From an uncultured Lachnospiraceae bacterium (GTDB taxonomy: Bacteria; Bacillota; Clostridia; Lachnospirales; Anaerotignaceae), in NCBI GenBank assembly GCA_944383855.1, contig CALWRB010000054.1, positions 27,331-91,330 on the forward strand: a stretch of 64,000 nt of DNA, given 5' to 3'. Both the position numbers and the translations under genes were made by a program. The notes below the pieces were generated by a model, which was not told where the DNA came from, did no database searches, and was given only the letters and a program-made list of their open reading frames with translations. Shown here one piece after another: positions 1 through 7,642 of this stretch. Within the stretch, counting starts at the first letter, position 1. Each line of letters opens with the position of its first letter.

Positions 1-216
1 CTTTGGCCGTTTCCGCAAAAGGCATTTGACCGCTGGGATGGACAGATCAAAAAATACCTGGATGTGGAAATGAGCATGGGTCAGATGGTACAGGATGTTG
101 CCTATGCGTGCAACGATAAACATAAAATCGAATTTTACGGCAGAACCGGCGGTATCGTTCCCGGTGTGGAAGAAATCGTTGTATTCGCCAAAAAAATCAT
201 GGGAGGTGACAAGTAA
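1..216 (+). CDS. 2-oxoacid:ferredoxin oxidoreductase, alpha subunit (C-terminal end)
   Basis: Partial gene running in from the left edge; only the last 71 codons are present. The readable end contains a short WDGQ segment, a DVAYACN segment and a terminal GRTGGIVPG segment, which resembles the C-terminus of the alpha (pyrimidine-binding) subunit of 2-oxoacid:ferredoxin oxidoreductases of the VorB/KorA type. Its TAA stop overlaps the ATG of the next gene (TAATG), so it is translationally coupled to the beta subunit. The family oxidatively decarboxylates branched 2-oxoacids or 2-oxoglutarate in the cytoplasm, reducing ferredoxin and forming an acyl-CoA. The exact substrate cannot be set from this fragment. 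A ferredoxin-type delta subunit is expected upstream, outside the window. Confidence 0.8.
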   Translation, partial: LWPFPQKAFDRWDGQIKKYLDVEMSMGQMVQDVAYACNDKHKIEFYGRTGGIVPGVEEIVVFAKKIMGGDK

Positions 217-968
217 TGGCTGTTGTGTTTGAGAAAACAAAAGCTTTGACAGACCTGAAGATGCATTATTGTCCCGGCTGTGCGCATGGTATCGTGCATA
301 GACTTTTGGCGGAATGTCTGGAAGAAAGCGGAGATGTAAAAGATGCCATTGTTGCCGTTCCGGTAGGCTGTGCCGTGTTTGCGAATAAATATTTTAATTT
401 TGACGGGATCCAGTGTGCGCATGGTCGTGCACCTGCTACGGCGACAGGCGTGAAGCGTGTGCAGAAGGATAAAATTGTCATTACCTATCAGGGAGATGGC
501 GACCTTGCCTCTATTGGTACCTGTGAGATCGTTCACGCAGCGGCAAGAGGAGAAAAAATCACCACTATTTTTATCAATAACGGTATATATGGTATGACAG
601 GCGGACAGATGGCACCGACGACACTGCCGGGTATGAAAGCGACTACGGCGAAAAACGGACGTGATCCCGCGGTCAATGGCTTCCCGCTTCGTGTCAGTGA
701 GATGCTTGCGACATTGGACGGTCCTGCCTATATTGAGCGTGTCAGCGTATCTACGCCCGCACAGGTGACGCAGGCGAAAAAAGCGATCCAAAAAGCGTTG
801 GAAATTCAGAAAAAAGGTCTGGGCTTCACATTTATCGAAGTCGTTTCCAGCTGCCCGACCAACTGGGGCATGACACCGGTCAAAGCAATGGAATTTGTCA
901 GAGAAAAAATGATTCCCTATTATCCTCTTGGCGTTTATAAAGATATTACAGCAGAGGGGGGCAAATGA
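216..968 (+). CDS. 2-oxoacid:ferredoxin oxidoreductase, TPP-binding beta subunit
   Basis: A 250-residue protein, the normal length for the beta subunit. The N-terminus has YCPGCAHG, whose cysteines belong to the family CxxC motif, and the centre carries the thiamine diphosphate/Mg motif GDGD...INNGIYGMTGGQ. It binds TPP and makes the hydroxyalkyl intermediate during oxidative decarboxylation. The GIYGMTGGQMAPTT stretch is typical of the VorA/KorB branch (3-methyl-2-oxobutanoate or 2-oxoglutarate). The start is the ATG overlapping the upstream stop. The gamma subunit follows after one base, so alpha, beta and gamma form one operon. In a fermenting Clostridium the complex links amino-acid breakdown to reduced ferredoxin; that role is inferred. 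Confidence 0.9.
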   Translation: MAVVFEKTKALTDLKMHYCPGCAHGIVHRLLAECLEESGDVKDAIVAVPVGCAVFANKYFNFDGIQCAHGRAPATATGVKRVQKDKIVITYQGDGDLASIGTCEIVHAAARGEKITTIFINNGIYGMTGGQMAPTTLPGMKATTAKNGRDPAVNGFPLRVSEMLATLDGPAYIERVSVSTPAQVTQAKKAIQKALEIQKKGLGFTFIEVVSSCPTNWGMTPVKAMEFVREKMIPYYPLGVYKDITAEGGK

Positions 969-969
969 T

Positions 970-1527
970 ATGAGTACACAGAAAATTTGTTGTGCGGGTT
1001 TTGGCGGACAAGGCGCACTTTCCTTAGGTAAAATTTTGGCATATGCAGCCATGCTGGAGGGAAAAGAAGTTTCATGGTGCCCTTCTTATGGACCGGAAAT
1101 GCGCGGCGGTACGGCAAACTGCCACGTGATTGTATCAGACGAAGCGATCGGTTCTCCTGTGATCGCGGAAAACGCTGCTTGCTTGATTGCGATGAATCAG
1201 CCGTCTTTGGATAAATTTCAGGATATTATCGCAGACGGTGGTGTGATCGTGCTCAATTCCGATTTGGCGCAGCTGCATGGCAGCGCAAAAACGGATAAGA
1301 TTTATGCGGTACCTGCCAATACCATGGCGCAGAATGCATTCGGCAGCGCGAAGCTTGCCAATATTATTTTACTGGGGGCAGTGGTACAGTCTGTGGGCGT
1401 AGTACGAACGGAAAGCATTGAAGAAGCGTTTGCACAAGTGTTTGGCGGCGCAAAGGAAAAATTTATTCCGGATAATAAAAAAGCATTTGCTTTGGGTTAT
1501 ACTTTTGCAAAAGGAGAACATGCATAA
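970..1527 (+). CDS. 2-oxoacid:ferredoxin oxidoreductase, gamma subunit
   Basis: A 185-residue gamma-domain protein. The opening CCAGFGGQGALSLGK and the SYGPEMRGGTANC segment are hallmarks of the catalytic gamma domain of pyruvate/2-oxoacid ferredoxin oxidoreductases. I take the ATG at 970 rather than the in-frame one at 928, because 928 lies inside the beta gene and the protein homology begins right after 970. It closes the operon: 60-120 bases downstream is a strong terminator. The subunit order alpha-beta-gamma agrees with the VOR/KOR arrangement of Clostridia. Confidence 0.9.
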   Translation: MSTQKICCAGFGGQGALSLGKILAYAAMLEGKEVSWCPSYGPEMRGGTANCHVIVSDEAIGSPVIAENAACLIAMNQPSLDKFQDIIADGGVIVLNSDLAQLHGSAKTDKIYAVPANTMAQNAFGSAKLANIILLGAVVQSVGVVRTESIEEAFAQVFGGAKEKFIPDNKKAFALGYTFAKGEHA

Positions 1528-1595
1528 AAAGTGAGTTGCATAAAAAATCCTGTTTGCGTTTCTTGGGAAAAAAGAGAAGAGAAGGTAATATACAA

Positions 1596-1648
1596 ACAAT
1601 ACAGCAAAGCAGCGCGAGGCAGTTCGTGCTGCTTTTGTATTTTATTTT
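1596..1648 (+). terminator. Rho-independent terminator after the oxidoreductase operon
   Basis: Inverted repeat AAAGCAGC (1606-1613) / GCTGCTTT (1628-1635) followed by a T-rich run to about 1651. The remaining 1528-1859 interval shows no convincing gene; a short open frame starting near 1712 has no family features and runs into the next gene in another frame. Confidence 0.85.
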
Positions 1649-1859
1649 TTTCTGATTTCTTACATCGCTTGACTTTTGTTTTGCCGTATGCTATCTTGAT
1701 TTGCGAATGATTTGCATATTTATAAAGAAGAAAAGTTTGAATGGCGGGATTTTTTTGAGATGGGTGAAAGACCGCTAAAAGGTACTTTACTATCCGAAAT
1801 ATGCCGATTATACGGGCTTTGGATAGAAAAACATATTTTTTTGATTTTGGAGGGATTCT

Positions 1860-2474
1860 ATGAAAAAACTCTTTTTGGCACTATCCTGCCTTTTGCTTGT
1901 GTTAAGCGCTTGCGGCAGTCAGGAAAAGGAAATGGCATTGGAAGCGGGAAACGTGACCGAAGAAGAAAACGTTTCTTCCGAACAGACTGAAGAAGACGGT
2001 GTGGAAGAAATGGGAATATTATCGCAGTTTAGTGCAGTCGATTTGGATGGAAATGAAGTGACACAGGAAATTTTACAGGGGTATCCATTGACAATGGTCA
2101 ATGTCTGGGCAACTTTTTGCGGACCATGTATCAATGAAATGCCCGAGCTGGGAGAGCTTGCGGAAGAGTACCGCGAAAAAGGAATACAGATCATCGGCAT
2201 GGTTTCCGACAGTATGTCAACAGACGGCAGCCCGGATGCGGAGCAGATGGCATTGGCGAAGGAGATTGCGGAGGAAACGGGAGCGAATTATACTCATATC
2301 GTTCCGGGAGAAGATCTTTATGGACTGCTGTATCAAATTTCATCGGTGCCTACCACATTTTTTGTAGACGAAACCGGAAAACAGGTCGGTACGGCATATT
2401 TAGGTGCAAAGGATAAAGAATCCTGGCAGGAGATCATGGATGAAATGCTGGCGGAAACGGAGAATGCGTCATGA
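1860..2474 (+). CDS. TlpA-family thiol-disulfide reductase lipoprotein
   Basis: A 204-residue secreted lipoprotein. A lipoprotein signal peptide ends in LSAC (Cys18), followed by an acidic linker to about residue 50 and a thioredoxin-like TlpA/ResA domain with FCGPC (Cys87 and Cys90) and a VPTTFFVDE segment containing the cis-proline. RBS GGAGGG sits seven bases before the ATG. The protein should reduce disulfides or sulfoxides on the outer face of the membrane. Its stop overlaps the ATG of the next gene (ATGA), which is a small CxxC membrane peptide, followed by a NapH-like Fe-S protein. The three form a coupled operon that likely carries electrons from the cytoplasm to this lipoprotein; the electron route is inferred from context. 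Confidence 0.9.
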   Translation: MKKLFLALSCLLLVLSACGSQEKEMALEAGNVTEEENVSSEQTEEDGVEEMGILSQFSAVDLDGNEVTQEILQGYPLTMVNVWATFCGPCINEMPELGELAEEYREKGIQIIGMVSDSMSTDGSPDAEQMALAKEIAEETGANYTHIVPGEDLYGLLYQISSVPTTFFVDETGKQVGTAYLGAKDKESWQEIMDEMLAETENAS

Positions 2475-2617
2475 ACGAAAGTCAGAAAAAGTGGATACCG
2501 ATATTTTTGATTGTACTGGGGATATGCTTTGTTGTCATTGGCGTGTGGCAGCAGGAAACAGCTGATGTTTTCCGTAAGGCGGTCAATATTTGCATGGAGT
2601 GTATCGGTCTTGGTTAA
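2471..2617 (+). CDS. CD1871A-family CxxC membrane peptide
   Basis: A 48-residue gene below usual ORF size limits. It has one hydrophobic segment (about residues 9-25, IPIFLIVLGICFVVIGVW) and ends in ICMECIGLG, the CxxC-IGLG tail that defines the CD1871A-family CxxC motif proteins of Clostridia. Its ATG overlaps the TGA of the TlpA gene, and the next gene starts within about five bases of its stop, so all three are translationally coupled. The family is regularly found between a TlpA-like lipoprotein and a 4Fe-4S membrane protein. A role as a membrane thiol relay is inference; no biochemistry is known to me. Confidence 0.85.
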   Translation: MNESQKKWIPIFLIVLGICFVVIGVWQQETADVFRKAVNICMECIGLG

Positions 2618-2621
2618 AAAG

Positions 2622-3506
2622 ATGAAGCGCCATCTGCGCCTGATGGTACAGGTCTGCTTTACCGCCCTGACAAACGGTTACGCCGCCGGTTTTGCCAAGG
2701 GGACGATATATAAAGGCAGTACGAAAATGTACTGTGTTCCGGGGTTGAACTGCTATTCCTGCCCGGGGGCATTGGGCTCTTGTCCGATTGGCTCTTTTCA
2801 GGCTGTTGTTACCAGCAGAGATCATATCTTCTCGTTTTATGTTGTAGGGTTTTTGCTGTTGTTTGGCGCTATATTGGGGCGTTTTGTCTGCGGGTGGCTC
2901 TGCCCGTTTGGTTTGGTGCAGGATCTGCTGCATAAAATCCCGTTTTCGAAAAAATGGAAAAAACTACCCGGCGATCGCGTTCTTCGATGGCTGAAATATG
3001 TGGTGCTGATGGGATTTGTAGTGATACTTCCGCTTGTGGTGGTGGATATCGTCGGACAGGGGCAGCCTTGGTTTTGCAAATATATTTGTCCGTCGGGGAC
3101 ACTGTTTGGCGGCATTCCGTTGATCGTGTCCAATCCATTGCTGCGCTCGGCACTGTCATGGCTGTTCGCGTGGAAAATGTTGATTCTGGTGGCATTGGTA
3201 TTGCTGTCGGTCGTGGTATACCGTCCGTTTTGCCGTTATCTTTGTCCGCTTGGAGCTGTTTACAGTGTGTTCAATCCGATCGCATTGTACCGCTATCGGG
3301 TGAATGAGGCGGCATGTACCCAATGCAAGACTTGCCAAACTGCCTGTCCGATGGATATTCCCGTTTATCAGACACCAAACAGTGCGGAGTGCATTCGCTG
3401 CGGAAAATGTAAGGCTGCTTGCCCGCATCAGGCGATTGTATCCACATTGGAAAAATCAAAAACACCTTGCCAAGAAAAATGCGGCGGAATGTCGCTAAAG
3501 AAATGA
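2622..3506 (+). CDS. NapH/YccM-like 4Fe-4S membrane protein
   Basis: About 294 residues with four to five membrane segments and three CxxxxCPxG motifs (CGWLCPFG, CKYICPSG, CRYLCPLG) near the membrane, then two adjacent ferredoxin-type clusters, CTQCKTCQTACP and CIRCGKCKAACP, near the C-terminus. This is the NapH/CcoG/YccM layout, used to move electrons across the membrane. I use the ATG at 2622; a TTG at 2610 with GGAG upstream is an alternative, and the open frame extends to 2511 without matching the family. It is the third gene of the TlpA-CD1871A operon and probably delivers electrons to the lipoprotein. A terminator follows directly. Confidence 0.85.
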   Translation: MKRHLRLMVQVCFTALTNGYAAGFAKGTIYKGSTKMYCVPGLNCYSCPGALGSCPIGSFQAVVTSRDHIFSFYVVGFLLLFGAILGRFVCGWLCPFGLVQDLLHKIPFSKKWKKLPGDRVLRWLKYVVLMGFVVILPLVVVDIVGQGQPWFCKYICPSGTLFGGIPLIVSNPLLRSALSWLFAWKMLILVALVLLSVVVYRPFCRYLCPLGAVYSVFNPIALYRYRVNEAACTQCKTCQTACPMDIPVYQTPNSAECIRCGKCKAACPHQAIVSTLEKSKTPCQEKCGGMSLKK

Positions 3507-3539
3507 TCGGCGAGAGGTGCTCAATCAAGAAAAAAGAAC

Positions 3540-3582
3540 AATACCGATATTCGTTAGGAAACGATGTCGGTATTCTTTTTTA
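3540..3582 (+). terminator. Rho-independent terminator after the redox trio
   Basis: Stem AATACCGA (with a following CGTT) pairs with AACG and TCGGTATT across a short AGG-type loop, then TTCTTTTTT. It closes the TlpA-CD1871A-NapH operon. Confidence 0.85.
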
Positions 3583-3768
3583 CATGATGATATGCCTGTT
3601 GGTGGTTTTGCATTTTTCGGGGAAAAAGCGGTAAAGCATGGGTAAAATCAAGGGAACAAGATTCCTTATAGCAAGTTTTTTGAGAGAAGATATGACGAAA
3701 AAAGCGTTTGAAAGGGCGAACGGAAGATTTCATTTTTATAAAAACGGTTTTCCCGTGGGCGGGTTTGT

Positions 3769-4003
3769 GGTATAATGACCGCAAAGTATGCATTTGCGGT
3801 CGCAGTCGGTCGCATAGGACCGCCTGCCCTGCTGCAAGCAGCAGGATTCTACGATTCGCAGCCGAAAAGCGCCTGCTCATGCCGAGCCTTGGGAAAGAAA
3901 ATAACGGCTACGCCGTTGCTTTCTTATCCCTGCGGCAACGGTATAATGACCGCAAAGTATGCATTTGCGGTCGCAGTCGGTCATAGGACCGCCTGCCCTG
4001 CTG
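3769..4003. repeat. Direct duplication of a hairpin-rich intergenic repeat
   Basis: Two near-identical copies, 3769-3834 (66 bp) and 3940-4003 (64 bp). Each begins GGTATAATGACC and contains a perfect 9-bp stem, GACCGCAAA / TTTGCGGTC around a 7-base loop (first copy 3777-3801), then a second stem CGGTC / GACCG (first copy 3807-3822). The only difference is loss of two bases inside the loop of the second stem. The first copy continues into another perfect hairpin CCTGCTGC-AA-GCAGCAGG (3828-3845). Between the copies is AACGGC-TAC-GCCGTT. The hypothetical frames that cross this region (3708-4137) follow the repeat and have no protein features. It looks like a palindromic extragenic repeat rather than a gene. 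Confidence 0.75.
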
Positions 4004-4133
4004 TGGCGGGTTTTTCAGAGAGAAAATCCGCGGTTTCTTACAAAATTCAAGTAAATGGACAGAAAATGATACGGGGAAAATTTGGAAACAAACAAAATAT
4101 GCAGACAAAACGTATGCAAAAGGGGTGGAAGCA

Positions 4134-5054
4134 GTGAAGAACAGGACAAGGATCTCCATTGACGGAAAAAATTTTACTTTGATGGGCGACGAATCGGAAG
4201 CGCATATGCAGAGGGTTGCCGCGTACATTAATGGAAAAATGAAAGAAGTGCGAAATACGACAGCGGTTGTGTTGGATTCCAGCTTGGCATACGTTTTGAC
4301 TTCGATCAATGTGGCAAATGATTATTTGAAAGAACTGGAACGAAAAGATTCCAAAGAAACGGAAGAAGCATCAGTCGAAAAATATAGGATGAAAATTCAG
4401 GAGTTGGAGGCAAAGCTTGCGGCAGCCGAAGCGGCGGACAACAGCGGATCTCTGGTGGCTTATGTACGGGAACTGGAAGAAAAGCTTGCAGCTATAGAAG
4501 CACAGCAGCCGACAGAAACGCAGAAGGAAGCTGTTACACAGCCGAATGTATTACAGGCAGACCCGATGCTTTTGGTAAAACTGCAAGAGTTGGAAGCGAA
4601 GCTTGCGGCAGCGGAAGCGGAACGAGATATGTTAAAAAGAGAAGCGATCCCTTCCGAAACGACCCAAGCGGCACAGGCGGGGCTTGCAGACGGCGGCGCT
4701 GTCGGGGATATCACAAGAGATATGGCGATCCGAATGCAGGAGTTGGAAGCGAAGCTTGCCGCAGCTGAGGCGGAGCGGGATATGCTGCGCAAGGAAACGA
4801 CATTAGAAGATAAAATCAACGAAATGGAAACGCATCTCGCTGACTTTGGCTCCGCAGAGGAGATAGAAAAGGAAATGGCACTTCGAGTGCAGGAATTGGA
4901 AGCGAAGCTGGCGGCTTCGGAGGCTGCCAGAAAACAGGCGGAAAATGAATTGGACGACTACCGTTTGGCGGTAGAGGGGAATCTGAATTACAGTGCCGGC
5001 GGAAGCACCCGCGCAAGTCAGGTGCGGCATACTGCCAAGGCAAGAAGAAGATAA
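4134..5054 (+). CDS. zapA: ZapA-like cell division protein with long coiled-coil tail
   Basis: Residues 1-75 match ZapA: RISIDGKNFTLMGDESEAHMQRVAAYIN, then a helix with SSLAYVLTSINVANDYLKEL. ZapA binds FtsZ and bundles Z-ring filaments at midcell. I choose the GTG at 4134 because AGGGG at 4121-4125 sits eight bases upstream; the GTG at 4125 overlaps that RBS. At 306 residues it is about three times the usual length. The rest is coiled coil with five copies of an approximately QELEAKLAAAEA unit near residues 88, 120, 149, 204 and 250, two of them followed by ERDML[KR][KR]E, with Gly/Gln-rich spacers. The tail ends in a basic AKARRR. A specialised Z-ring spacer or tether is inferred from the tail. 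Confidence 0.85.
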   Translation: MKNRTRISIDGKNFTLMGDESEAHMQRVAAYINGKMKEVRNTTAVVLDSSLAYVLTSINVANDYLKELERKDSKETEEASVEKYRMKIQELEAKLAAAEAADNSGSLVAYVRELEEKLAAIEAQQPTETQKEAVTQPNVLQADPMLLVKLQELEAKLAAAEAERDMLKREAIPSETTQAAQAGLADGGAVGDITRDMAIRMQELEAKLAAAEAERDMLRKETTLEDKINEMETHLADFGSAEEIEKEMALRVQELEAKLAASEAARKQAENELDDYRLAVEGNLNYSAGGSTRASQVRHTAKARRR

Positions 5055-5205
5055 CAGAGGCTGCAATGGGGATAGCAAATAGGGCGAAGAAGACCGAAAT
5101 GCTATCTCTTTGCTGTTTTTCGAGTGAGAATCGAAAAAAGTCGGGAAATTTAGAATACCAAGCGAGAGTAAAATCGTTTTAAGCAGTAAGGGCGGAGGAA
5201 ATAAC
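5055..5205 (+). other. Short intergenic region with weak hairpin
   Basis: Between zapA and the U32 gene. It holds GATAGCA / TGCTATC separated by about 22 bases and followed by CTTTGCTGTTTTT, a weak terminator candidate. Nothing else is evident. Confidence 0.4.
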
Positions 5206-7638
5206 ATGCAGCAATGGAAAAAAACAGAACTTTTAGCACCGGTCGGTTCCATGCAGAGCTTATATGCGGCAGTGCAAAACGGCTGCGATGCGGTTTATTT
5301 GGGCGGAAAGAGTTTCAGTGCCAGACAGTATGCGGGCAATTTTTCCGATGAGGAGTTGGAAAAAGTCTGTGATTATTGCCATTTACGCGGTGTGCGTGTG
5401 TATGTGACAGTCAATACGGTGTATAAAGAAAGTGAATTGCCGTCATTTTTGCGTTTTATCGATCATTTGTACCGCATCGGAACAGATGCGCTGATCATAC
5501 AGGATCTGGGTGCGGCAATGGCGGTGCGTGAGCGTTATCCCGATTTTCAACTGCATGCCAGCACACAGATGACGGCAAACGATGTAGATGACGTTAATTT
5601 CCTGTATGCACATGGGTTTTCCAAGGTGGTGCTCAGCAGAGAGCTTTCTTTGGGAGAAATCGCGCAGATCGCGGAGCAGACAGAGGCGGAGATCGAAACG
5701 TTTGTGCATGGGGCATTATGCGTGTGTTACTCGGGACAGTGCATCATGAGCAGCATGTTGGGCGGTCGCAGCGGAAACCGTGGGCGTTGCGCGCAGACCT
5801 GCCGCCTGCCGTATCAGCTTTACCGTGAGGACGAGGAGATCGCCGAAGGGTATCTGCTTTCGCCGAAGGATATGTCTACACTTCGGATTTTGCCGGAGCT
5901 TGTGGAAGCGGGAATTACTTCCTTTAAAATTGAAGGCAGAATGAAAAGTCCGGAATATGTCGGCGGTGTTACGGCGATTTATCGGAAATATATGGATCTA
6001 TATGAAAATGACCCCGAAGGCTATGAAGTAGACCCTGCAGATGAGAAAGTCCTGCTGCAGTTGTTTAACCGAGGCGGTTTTACGACGGGGTATTATGAAA
6101 GTATTGCGGGCAGAAACATGATGAGTGTGGAACGCCCGAAAACATGGGGCTTGAAAGTAGGTTTTGTGGATCAATACCTGCCGAAGTACCATAAAGCGAT
6201 GATCCGCACCAGAGAAGCGCTGGTGCCCGGAGATGGCATTGAGATCTGGGCAAGCGAGGGAGAGCATGTCGGGACGCAGATCACAAAGCCTTCCAAAGCA
6301 GGAGAAGTGATCACAATTACCATCGAAGGCGGCATTGAGAAAAACGATGTGGTTTACCGCACATATGATAAAGCACTGCATGACCGATTGGAAAAGACTT
6401 GGGAAAAAGATACCAGAAAATCCCCTGTTTGGGGCGCTTTACGCGCAAAAGTCGGTGAGCCGCTTGCACTGCAGCTTTGGGATAATCGCGGCAGCAGCGT
6501 CTATGTTACGGGAGAGGCAGTGCAGCGTGCCGAGCAGAAACCGCTTTCGCAAGAAGAACTGCGCAGTCGGGTGGAAAAAATGGGTGCAACGCCGTTTTAT
6601 CTGGAAGGATTGGAACTGGAAGCAGATGATAATATCTACTGCGGGATACGTCAGATCAATGAACTGCGCAGAGAAGCCGCTGCGGCACTGGAAAAAGCGA
6701 TGCTGCGTAAAACCAAACGCAGTGCGCAAGAAGAAAAGGAAGCGCTTTTTACACCCCATACCGATCCGCACAGCGGTGTAAAGCGGCTGCAAATCCAAGT
6801 GGAAACTTACGAACAGTTTAGTGCGGTGGTGCGTACGGAAGGGCTTTCGACGATTTATTTTGAAGTGAATGCGGCATTGATGGAGCACCTGGAAGATGCG
6901 ATCACACTTTGCCACTCTCGCGGTGTGAAGTTATACGCTTCCATGTCGAGGATCCGTCGGGAAATGACCAGACATTTGACGCAAAAATGGCTGAAAGAAC
7001 TGAAAGGAAGCAAAATCGATGGATTTTTGGTGCGTTCCGCAGGCGAATTTCAGCAGGCAAAAGAATACGGAAAAGAAATTGCCGTAGACTATACCCTCAA
7101 TGTGACAAATGCCGAAACCTTGGCATTTTGGCAAAAAGAGGGCGCGGCAAGCGTTTGCCTTTCTCCCGAGCTGAATGCAAAAGAGATCGCAGCATTCGCC
7201 AATCGAGGCAGTGAGCTTTTGGTGTATGGCTATTTGCCGTTAATGACCACGCAGCAGTGCCCGATCGGTAATTATGCCGGCGGAAAAGACGGTAAAATGT
7301 ACTGTACGAAAAGAGGCGACAGCGCGTTATATTACCTGAAGGACAGAAAAGGTGCAAAATTTCCGCTGATGCCGGACTGCACCCACTGTGTTTGCAAGAT
7401 ATTAAACGGAAAACCTTTGTTTACATTGAAGTTTTATGATGAAGTGCTGCAAAATGGTGCCGGCAGTGTGCGGCTGATGTTTACCAAAGAAAGCGGCGCC
7501 CGCGCGGCGCAGGTAGCAAGAGCCTATGCGCAGATGACGGAAAATCCGAAAAAACCGGGACAGGCAGCACAGGAACTGCTGCGTCAGATGGAACGCAGAG
7601 GCAGCACAAAAGGACATTTCTTCCGGGGAGTGGAGTGA
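5206..7638 (+). CDS. U32-family peptidase-like protein with DUF3656 domain (RlhA/TrhP relative)
   Basis: An 810-residue protein. Residues 1-300 form the U32 TIM-barrel domain starting ELLAPVGSMQSLYAAVQNGCDAVYLGG; the U32 signature is at about 165-185, ETFVHGALCVCYSGQC, followed by SGNRGRCAQTCR. The large C-terminal part matches the layout with a DUF3656 region and a second barrel-like half with its own Cys set (CPIGNY...MYCTKRGD...CTHCVC near 685-730). Relatives such as E. coli RlhA and TrhP hydroxylate rRNA or tRNA bases rather than cleave collagen, so RNA modification is the likely role. RBS GGAGGAAATAAC precedes the ATG. The FtsW-like gene begins five bases after its stop. Confidence 0.85.
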   Translation: MQQWKKTELLAPVGSMQSLYAAVQNGCDAVYLGGKSFSARQYAGNFSDEELEKVCDYCHLRGVRVYVTVNTVYKESELPSFLRFIDHLYRIGTDALIIQDLGAAMAVRERYPDFQLHASTQMTANDVDDVNFLYAHGFSKVVLSRELSLGEIAQIAEQTEAEIETFVHGALCVCYSGQCIMSSMLGGRSGNRGRCAQTCRLPYQLYREDEEIAEGYLLSPKDMSTLRILPELVEAGITSFKIEGRMKSPEYVGGVTAIYRKYMDLYENDPEGYEVDPADEKVLLQLFNRGGFTTGYYESIAGRNMMSVERPKTWGLKVGFVDQYLPKYHKAMIRTREALVPGDGIEIWASEGEHVGTQITKPSKAGEVITITIEGGIEKNDVVYRTYDKALHDRLEKTWEKDTRKSPVWGALRAKVGEPLALQLWDNRGSSVYVTGEAVQRAEQKPLSQEELRSRVEKMGATPFYLEGLELEADDNIYCGIRQINELRREAAAALEKAMLRKTKRSAQEEKEALFTPHTDPHSGVKRLQIQVETYEQFSAVVRTEGLSTIYFEVNAALMEHLEDAITLCHSRGVKLYASMSRIRREMTRHLTQKWLKELKGSKIDGFLVRSAGEFQQAKEYGKEIAVDYTLNVTNAETLAFWQKEGAASVCLSPELNAKEIAAFANRGSELLVYGYLPLMTTQQCPIGNYAGGKDGKMYCTKRGDSALYYLKDRKGAKFPLMPDCTHCVCKILNGKPLFTLKFYDEVLQNGAGSVRLMFTKESGARAAQVARAYAQMTENPKKPGQAAQELLRQMERRGSTKGHFFRGVE

Positions 7639-7642
7639 TGGT

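Noticed and set aside
135..1052. 305-codon minus-strand frame opposite the oxidoreductase subunits
   Set aside because: Antisense shadow of three clearly recognised genes.
1712..1990. 92-codon plus-strand frame upstream of and into the TlpA gene
   Set aside because: Overlaps the signal peptide of a clear lipoprotein in another frame and has no family features.
3771..3776. TATAAT in each copy of the 3.8-4.0 kb repeat as a promoter
   Set aside because: No -35 hexamer at suitable distance in either copy.
3708..4137. Overlapping hypothetical frames (for example 3775-4137, MTAKYAFAV...)
   Set aside because: They run through the duplicated hairpin repeat; their protein repetition simply reflects the DNA repeat and no RBS or family supports them.
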